Assembly (NCBI GenBank): GCA_001818235.1
Contig: MHJY01000034.1
Location: 1-36,942, forward strand
DNA: 36,942 nt
Reading direction: 5' to 3'
Source of the DNA: Candidatus Jacksonbacteria bacterium RIFOXYB2_FULL_44_15
Lineage (GTDB): Bacteria > Patescibacteriota > Patescibacteriia > UBA9629
Under the pieces are notes generated by a model. The model was not told where the DNA came from. It made no database searches and was given only the letters and a program-made list of their open reading frames with translations. A program made the position numbers and the translations under genes. Position 1 is the stretch's first letter. Each line of letters starts with the position of its first letter. Below are positions 29,898 through 35,634 of this stretch, piece by piece.

Positions 29898-30050
29898 TTA
29901 TTTTTTTGGTTCACAATCGCAACAGTGCTTGCAAACTGATTTGCTGTGGCACTTTGGGCAGACATTTTCCGGTGTTAAAGGACAACCGCAGTCGCAAGTA
30001 CCAGCGGTCGCGGCGCAAGAAGCGCAGTTGCCGCTACAGGAATTACTCAT
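29898..30050 (-). CDS. 50-aa cysteine-rich mini-protein (12 Cys); not in supplied ORF track
   Basis: My translation of the minus strand: MSNSCSGNCASCAATAGTCDCGCPLTPENVCPKCHSKSVCKHCCDCEPKK*. Clean ATG-to-TAA frame in an otherwise empty intergenic region. Confidence 0.7.
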   Translation of the reverse strand: MSNSCSGNCASCAATAGTCDCGCPLTPENVCPKCHSKSVCKHCCDCEPKK

Positions 30051-30071
30051 AAGTTATATTCATGGCTTTGA

Positions 30072-30102
30072 TTGCCAGCCTCAAAAAAATATTTGCCGGC
30101 AA
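30072..30102. repeat. Inverted repeat upstream of the Cys-rich mini-gene
   Basis: TTGCCAGC ... GCCGGCAA, 7/8 complementary. Confidence 0.45.
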
Positions 30103-30141
30103 ACATGCCTTGGTTATAATTATTTTAAGGTCAAAAACAAT

Positions 30142-30669
30142 TTAATAGCCGTGTTTTTGCCGGCTGTTAAAAAACAGATAAAGAATTAGGATAACCAAGA
30201 TTAGAAAAAGCGTGACTGCCAGTCCGAGTAAAAATGATTTATTTTGCACCGCGAGCGCACTGGTAGCGTTGCCGCCGCCGATAATCACCGGATTTAGCGC
30301 CAGTTCGACTCGTCGGACGTCTGGATTTTCGGCGACCGATAAAATTTTGTCCGGAAAAATTTTAGCCTCAAAAGTGTCGCGATTTTTTTTTGTAATCAGG
30401 CCATCCTCGGCAGGCATCGCGTAGCGCAAGTCGTTGACGTAGATATTCACCGGCAAATGGCCAGCCTCCAGATTGATGCCGACATCGGCAATAGCGGCTG
30501 ATTGGTTGGGCGCGGTTAAAATTTCGTAGAGCAGTGCATCAATTTTTTCGCGCTGGCGGGCCTGGCCCACTCGCGTACCAAAACTGTCCGTTTGTGCTGA
30601 TGCCACTCCAAAACAACAATAAAACGAGATGATCGCGAGTATTGCGAAGTAATAACTTTTTTTACTCAT
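30142..30669 (-). CDS. Secreted or anchored protein of unknown function (N-terminal signal, C-terminal TM)
   Basis: 175 aa; YYFAILAIISFYCCFGVASAQ signal-like start and FLLGLAVTLFLILVILILYLFF TM near the end. Confidence 0.7.
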   Translation of the reverse strand: MSKKSYYFAILAIISFYCCFGVASAQTDSFGTRVGQARQREKIDALLYEILTAPNQSAAIADVGINLEAGHLPVNIYVNDLRYAMPAEDGLITKKNRDTFEAKIFPDKILSVAENPDVRRVELALNPVIIGGGNATSALAVQNKSFLLGLAVTLFLILVILILYLFFNSRQKHGY

Positions 30670-30680
30670 GAAAAGAAGGC

Positions 30681-31376
30681 TTAAGAAACCATTGTGCCCA
30701 AGGCTGGGCTATCCAACAATTTTTTTAGTGAGCCAGGTTCGAATTTATAGACCAGTATTTTTAATTTGTTCTCCTGCGCCAGAATAAAAGCCGTTTGATC
30801 CATCACTCCTAATTTTTTTTCGAGCGCTTCCTCGTAGCTAAGTTTTTCGTAGCGCTTGGCGCGCGGATTTTTTTGCGGATCTTCGGCGTAAACTCCGGCC
30901 ACGTCAGTCGCTTTTATCAGCAAATCCGCCTTAATTTCCAAAGCGCGCAAAACAGCGGTCGTATCAGTGGAAAAGAAAGGATTGCCGGTGCCGCCGGTAA
31001 TAATCACAACTTTTTTGTTGCTGAGAAGTGAACGCGCTTTAAAAGCGTCAAATTGGCGCGCTGTGCCGGGTATTTCGAACGAGCACATAATGCGCGTGTC
31101 GATTCCCTTGGAATTTAGAACTTCCAATAAAGCGAGTGAATTGGGAATCGTGGACATCAAGCCGATTTTATCGGCCGCCACTTGATCAAAATTGCGCGGC
31201 CTACTGCGTCCGCGAAAAATGTTACCGGCACCGTTAACAATCGCCACTTCTACGCCTTCTTTGTGGATACTGATTATTTCTTCGGCGATTTTGTCGATGG
31301 CCGAAAAATCCAAACCCTGTCCCATGGGGTCGCTAAAAGAGTTCCCGGAGATTTTGAGCAGTAAACGTTGATACAT
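30681..31376 (-). CDS. pyrH: UMP kinase
   Basis: RLLLKISGNSFSD...VAIVNGAGNIFRG...VVIITGGTGNPFFSTDTTAVLRALEIKADLLIKATDVAGVYAEDP. Confidence 0.95.
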   Translation of the reverse strand: MYQRLLLKISGNSFSDPMGQGLDFSAIDKIAEEIISIHKEGVEVAIVNGAGNIFRGRSRPRNFDQVAADKIGLMSTIPNSLALLEVLNSKGIDTRIMCSFEIPGTARQFDAFKARSLLSNKKVVIITGGTGNPFFSTDTTAVLRALEIKADLLIKATDVAGVYAEDPQKNPRAKRYEKLSYEEALEKKLGVMDQTAFILAQENKLKILVYKFEPGSLKKLLDSPALGTMVS

Positions 31377-31384
31377 ATTATTAA

Positions 31385-31430
31385 CTCAAATTTTAAATAT
31401 CAAATTAAGATTTGAGATTTAATTTTTGAG
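31385..31430. repeat. AT-rich palindromic intergenic element
   Basis: CTCAAATTTTAAATATCAAAT-TAAG-ATTTGAGATTTAATTTTTGAG: 21-bp arms with 3 mismatches and a 4-nt loop. Confidence 0.65.
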
Positions 31431-31436
31431 CGTTTT

Positions 31437-32018
31437 TTACAATTCTAAACGGACAAATTGCCCGACCTCGATTTTTTCGCCGATTTTTTGAATTTTTTGA
31501 TTGATCAAATCTTCAACCGTAATTTTATCTTCTTTGATGAAAGGCTGTTTAATCAAGCAAACGCGTTCGTAGAATTTCTGGAGTTTGCCTTCCAAAATCT
31601 TCTCGATCATTTTTTTCGGTTTGCCTTCCTTCAGTAATTTTTCCGTTTCGATTTCCCGTTCCTTGGCGATAACTTCCGCCGGAACGTCTAGGGGTGAGCG
31701 GTACGTCGGGTTCATCGCGGTGATGTGCATTGCCAAGTCTTTGGCTAAATCGCGGAATTCTTGATTGAGGGCGACAAAATCTGTTTCGCATTTTACGACG
31801 ACTAACGCCGCGACTTTGCCGTTGCAGTGGAGATAACTGCCGATTAAGCCTTCAACGGTTTCGCGGCAGCTTTTTTTATCAGCGATCTGCGCGCCTTTTT
31901 TGCGCAACAACGCAATGGCTTCTTCAAAATCACCGTTGGCTTGGTCTAAACAGGACTTGCAATCGCCGATGCTGGCGCCGGTTTTTTCTCGGAGTTCTTT
32001 AATTTGATTTAAATCCAT
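31437..32018 (-). CDS. tsf: Translation elongation factor Ts
   Basis: IKELREKTGASIGDCKSCLDQANGDFEEAIALLRKKG; VVVKCETDFVALNQEF. Confidence 0.95.
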   Translation of the reverse strand: MDLNQIKELREKTGASIGDCKSCLDQANGDFEEAIALLRKKGAQIADKKSCRETVEGLIGSYLHCNGKVAALVVVKCETDFVALNQEFRDLAKDLAMHITAMNPTYRSPLDVPAEVIAKEREIETEKLLKEGKPKKMIEKILEGKLQKFYERVCLIKQPFIKEDKITVEDLINQKIQKIGEKIEVGQFVRLEL

Positions 32019-32038
32019 ATTATATTGGAAAAATAACC

Positions 32039-32779
32039 TTAAATTTTTACCGTAGATTGTGCTATATTTTCCGCTTTAATTATTTTTGATTGCGGGGTAT
32101 TTTGTTTGGCTTCGATCACCGCAGACTTGATTACGTTGATTAAAAGTTCCAACGATTTAACCGCGTCGTCGTTGGCCGGAATTGGATGAGAGATCTTGCG
32201 GATATTAACATTGGTGTCGGTAAGCGCGATAACCGGTATATTTTTGAGGTTAGCTTCGCGCAAAGCTGTTTTATTTTCTTTGCAATCGGCAATAAACAGC
32301 GCGTCCGGTGTTTTGTCTAAATTTACCAGTCCACTATAAAGCAAGTCCAGTTTTTTAAGCATGTGCTCCAGCACGACCCTTTCTTTTTTGGTGTATTTGG
32401 ACCATTCGCCTTTTTCTTTTTCGTCGCGGGTTTTTCTTAATTTAAGAATTTGTTTTTTGATGATCGGCCAATTGGTAATTGTGCCGCCAATCCATTTGCC
32501 GCCGATATAAGGCATATTCATTTCGAGTGCGGCTTTCCGGATCAGCTCGCTGGCTTGCTCTTTGGCGCCGACAAAAAGAATTACGCCATTTTTGGCGATA
32601 ATCTGGTTAATAAACTTAATGGCCTCTTCCAACGCGCTTAGTGTTTGCGCTAAATCAATAATGTGAACGCCTTTGCGTTCTCCAAAAATAAACTTTTCCA
32701 TCGATGGATGCCATTTGGCGGTTTTATGTCCGAAATGAACACCGCTTTTTAGAAGCTCGGTGATTTCTGGTAATTGCAT
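32039..32779 (-). CDS. rpsB: 30S ribosomal protein S2
   Basis: MQLPEITELLKSGVHFGHKTAKWHPSMEKFIFGERKGVHIIDLAQT; WIGGTITNWPII. Start placed at the ATG (32779); the upstream ORF start is TTG. Confidence 0.95.
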   Translation of the reverse strand: MQLPEITELLKSGVHFGHKTAKWHPSMEKFIFGERKGVHIIDLAQTLSALEEAIKFINQIIAKNGVILFVGAKEQASELIRKAALEMNMPYIGGKWIGGTITNWPIIKKQILKLRKTRDEKEKGEWSKYTKKERVVLEHMLKKLDLLYSGLVNLDKTPDALFIADCKENKTALREANLKNIPVIALTDTNVNIRKISHPIPANDDAVKSLELLINVIKSAVIEAKQNTPQSKIIKAENIAQSTVKI

Positions 32780-32834
32780 ATTTTTTAAATCAACTCTCAA
32801 ATTTACTTATTTTAAGAAACTTAAGCGCCGATTT

Positions 32835-32905
32835 CCTCCACTCTTCTCGTCTTGTCAGCAAGCCCGTAGTCCGGGAATCCCGCCGCAATCAAAGAGTGTG
32901 TGAGA
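32835..32905 (-). promoter_or_regulatory. Structured 5' leader candidate upstream of rpsB
   Basis: CACTCTT/AAGAGTG closing stem enclosing CGGG-ATT-CCCG and CTTG-CTGA-CAAG hairpins; GC-rich within an AT-rich intergenic region. Confidence 0.4.
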
Positions 32906-32953
32906 TTATTTAGTTAGTTAAATATTAGCGAATCATACAGCAATTTTTTGGTT

Positions 32954-32982
32954 TTGACAAGAGCGTTATAATTTGTTATCAT
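32954..32982 (+). promoter_or_regulatory. sigma70-type promoter for rpmE
   Basis: TTGACA - 17 nt - TATCAT, about 60 nt upstream of the rpmE ATG. Confidence 0.6.
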
Positions 32983-33041
32983 AAGCTGGTTAATGGGGAT
33001 TGGTGATTAATTTTTAAGTCCTAATTCCTGCTTTATTAATT

Positions 33042-33362
33042 ATGAAAAAAGACATTCATCCAGTTTATTATCCGAAAGCCAAAATCATTTGTTCCTGCGG
33101 CGCGCAACTCGAAGTAGGTTCAACGGTTGAGGTAGTGCATGTCGAGTTATGCTCAGCTTGCCACCCGCTTTACACCGGTAAAGCCAAATTGGTTGATGCG
33201 GCCGGCCGCGTAGAGCGGTTTCGCGCTCGGGCCGCCAAGACCGAAGCCTTGCAGGCGACCATCAAGAAGAGCCCAAAAACCAAAACGGTCAAAAAGACAA
33301 CCAAGAAACCAAAACCCTCTGTGAAAAAAGTGTCTGACATCAAAAAGAAAGCCGCAAAATAG
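33042..33362 (+). CDS. rpmE: 50S ribosomal protein L31, Cys-containing type, with extended basic C-terminus
   Basis: [28 protein letters not shown]...[28 protein letters not shown], then a Lys/Thr/Pro-rich tail. Confidence 0.95.
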   Translation: MKKDIHPVYYPKAKIICSCGAQLEVGSTVEVVHVELCSACHPLYTGKAKLVDAAGRVERFRARAAKTEALQATIKKSPKTKTVKKTTKKPKPSVKKVSDIKKKAAK

Positions 33363-33376
33363 GCTTTCTTTTTTTT
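33342..33376. terminator. Rho-independent terminator overlapping the rpmE 3' end (likely bidirectional)
   Basis: AAAAAGAAAGCC GCAAAATA GGCTTTCTTTTTTTT; rpmE stop codon lies in the loop/stem. Confidence 0.8.
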
Positions 33377-33403
33377 GTGCCAAAGCTACAATTTTCGACA
33401 AAA

Positions 33404-33544
33404 TCAAACTGTTTTCGCCAAGTAGGAAGCCATTACTAATAACAGACCGCCGACAAAAATAATTACTAAAATTATCGGCAAAAAATCTTTGGCTTCCTTT
33501 TTGGTTTCCGTGTTTAGCGGAAAATATTTTTTGAGCAAACTCAT
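33404..33544 (-). CDS. 46-aa single-TM mini-protein downstream of rpmG (SecE-position; identity uncertain)
   Basis: MSLLKKYFPLNTETKKEAKDFLPIILVIIFVGGLLLVMASYLAKTV; ATG overlaps the rpmG TGA (ATGA). Confidence 0.55.
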   Translation of the reverse strand: MSLLKKYFPLNTETKKEAKDFLPIILVIIFVGGLLLVMASYLAKTV

Positions 33545-33702
33545 TTGGCTTGTTTGTGGGGAGTATGTTTGCGGCAATGCATGCAAAATTTGTTCAACTC
33601 CAATTTTTTTTCTTTTTTAAGGCTGTTGAAAGTAGTGTAATTCTTGTTCTGGCAGACGCTGCATTCCAGCCAAACCAGTTTTTCTTTAGCTTTTTTAGCC
33701 AT
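33541..33702 (-). CDS. rpmG: 50S ribosomal protein L33; not in supplied ORF track
   Basis: My translation: MAKKAKEKLVWLECSVCQNKNYTTFNSLKKEKKLELNKFCMHCRKHTPHKQAK*; paired CxxC motifs typical of L33. Confidence 0.9.
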   Translation of the reverse strand: MAKKAKEKLVWLECSVCQNKNYTTFNSLKKEKKLELNKFCMHCRKHTPHKQAK

Positions 33703-33710
33703 AGGGTTCA

Positions 33711-33758
33711 AAAAATGAAGCAGAAAATATGTAATTAAAACACCATCTTTTGCTTCAA
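33711..33758 (-). promoter_or_regulatory. Hairpin plus T-run upstream of rpmG (possible attenuator)
   Basis: Minus strand TGAAGCA ... TGCTTCA followed by TTTTTT, ending about 9 nt before the rpmG ATG. Confidence 0.4.
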
Positions 33759-33895
33759 AAAGTTTCGATAGTTAAATATTACCGGAATACGGGTAAAATG
33801 TCAATTTTTTGGGCTTGGTATTGACTTTTAACTCGATTTATTATAGTTTTTAAACAGCATCAATCGTGTTTTGACAATTTAAAGGAGGAAGAGAA

Positions 33896-35359
33896 ATGTA
33901 TTTATCAGGAGGTTACGACCTTGGGAGTTCTTCAGTAAAATTTACCATTGTTGATCTTGAAACCGGGCAGGTTGTTGCTTCTGCGACATCTCCGTGTGAT
34001 GGTTCTTCTATGGGTATAAGCTCACCGCATTCGGGATGGGCTGAACAGAATCCAACATTGTGGTGGGACAATATTAAAAAGGCAACAGCAATGGTTGCGC
34101 AGACAGTGGATTTAAAAGAGGTTCAAAGCATTGGGCTAGCCTACCAAATGCACGGTTTGGTTAGCGTAAATGAAAAGGTTCAAGTTCTACGCCCAGCCAT
34201 AATTTGGTGCGACAGTCGGGCAACGCTTTATGGTGATGGAATCGCGAAGAAACTCGGAGCAGAATATTGCTTAACTAATTTGCGAAACATTTCACCAGGA
34301 AATTTTACTGCAAGTAAACTCGCCTGGGTCAGAGACAATGAGCCGTTAATTTATAAGCAAATAGCTAGGTTTATGTTGCCAGGAGACTATGTAGCATTGC
34401 GCATGACCGGTAATTGTTATACGACTCGTTCTGGTTTGTCCGAGATGATGCTTTGCGATTTCGAAAATCAACAACTAGCCGTACCAGTATTAGATGGCTT
34501 TGGTATTGATGCGACTTTAGTACCAAGCCTGGTACCTACCTTTGGACGGCAAGGCGCATTGCGAGCGGACATTGCATCAGAACTAGGTTTTAGTACAAGG
34601 GCAGAGGTCTGCTATCGCGCTGGTGATCAGCCAAATAACGCGTTTTCTCTAAAGGTTCTTAATCCTGGAGAAGTCGCTGTTACAGCGGGGACATCGGGCG
34701 TAGTTTTTGCTGTCGGCGAAGCAGCTCAAGCCGATCAATTTGGTCGGGTCAATACGTTCTTGCACGTAAATGATTATCAGGGCGTTCTGATGTGTATTAA
34801 TGGTTGTGGGTCGCTGTTTAGTTGGCTGCAAAAATATAAGCCATACTCGTTTATGGATTATGAAGCCGGTAAGATTTCGATTGGCTCTGACGGGCTATAT
34901 ATGCTTCCCTACGGAAATGGCGCTGAGCGGACATTAAAAAATGCGAATCTTGGCGCAACTATTAACGGTCTCGATTTCAATCGGCACGGGCTTTCGCACA
35001 CTTGTCGGGCGGCTCTGGAGAGCATTGCTTTTGCATTTAAGTACGGCATGAACATTATGTCAAACGACATGAAGATGTCACTTAATACCGTACGCGCGGG
35101 GAAAGCGAATATGTTCAAGAGTGCAGTTTTTGCCCAAATATTTGCTGACGTTACCGGTTGCGTGGTAGAAGTCTTTAACACTGACGGTTCAGTCGGAGCT
35201 GCACTCGCTGCGGGTGTAGGTTACGGTTATTTTAGTACCATTGATAATGCTTTTACCAATCTTAAGCCGGTAGCTGTTTATGAACCGATAGCGGAGAATA
35301 GCCGCACTTATGAAACCGTTTACGGTTCATGGTTGGAGTTACTAAACAAAATGTTATAA
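33896..35359 (+). CDS. xylB: FGGY-family carbohydrate kinase, xylulokinase-like
   Basis: GGYDLGSSSVKFTIVDLETGQVV; WAEQNPTLWWDNI; YQMHGLVSVNE; AIIWCDSRA; GEVAVTAGTSGVVFAV; AGKANMFKSAVFAQIFADVTGCVVEVFNTDGSVGAALAAG. SD AAAGGAGG. Confidence 0.9.
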   Translation: MYLSGGYDLGSSSVKFTIVDLETGQVVASATSPCDGSSMGISSPHSGWAEQNPTLWWDNIKKATAMVAQTVDLKEVQSIGLAYQMHGLVSVNEKVQVLRPAIIWCDSRATLYGDGIAKKLGAEYCLTNLRNISPGNFTASKLAWVRDNEPLIYKQIARFMLPGDYVALRMTGNCYTTRSGLSEMMLCDFENQQLAVPVLDGFGIDATLVPSLVPTFGRQGALRADIASELGFSTRAEVCYRAGDQPNNAFSLKVLNPGEVAVTAGTSGVVFAVGEAAQADQFGRVNTFLHVNDYQGVLMCINGCGSLFSWLQKYKPYSFMDYEAGKISIGSDGLYMLPYGNGAERTLKNANLGATINGLDFNRHGLSHTCRAALESIAFAFKYGMNIMSNDMKMSLNTVRAGKANMFKSAVFAQIFADVTGCVVEVFNTDGSVGAALAAGVGYGYFSTIDNAFTNLKPVAVYEPIAENSRTYETVYGSWLELLNKML

Positions 35360-35500
35360 CTAAATTTGAGCAAGTAATTTTTTTTCGATTGATGCTAATC
35401 GGTGTGATATTTTTGTCGCGCATTTGTAAATCAAATGTTGCCCAAAAAATTCTCACCTTTTTTGTTTGCGTCGTTGAAAATAACTAAATCATACTATTTT

Positions 35501-35602
35501 GTCATCCCGAGCTTGTCGAGGTCAGCCTCGCCGGCAGGCAGGGATCCCTTATCTGCGCCAAAAGCGATTCCTCGACTCCGCTTCGCTACGCTCGGAATGA
35601 CA
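35501..35602. repeat. 102-bp palindromic interspersed repeat, copy A (intergenic)
   Basis: gtcatcccgagcttgtcgagg...ctcgactccgcttcgctacgctcggaatgaca; near-identical to the reverse complement of 36496-36597. Confidence 0.9.
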
Positions 35603-35634
35603 ATTCACGGTTGGTCTAGCGAAGGCGAACAAAA

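Noticed and set aside
29929-30189. 86-aa plus ORF across the gap containing the Cys-rich gene
   Set aside because: The minus-strand frame gives a coherent Cys-rich peptide with ATG and stop; the plus frame has no recognisable features.
32820-32930. Possible tRNA in the rpsB upstream region
   Set aside because: No T-loop GTTCRA motif, acceptor pairing or anticodon arm could be assembled; better explained as a structured leader.
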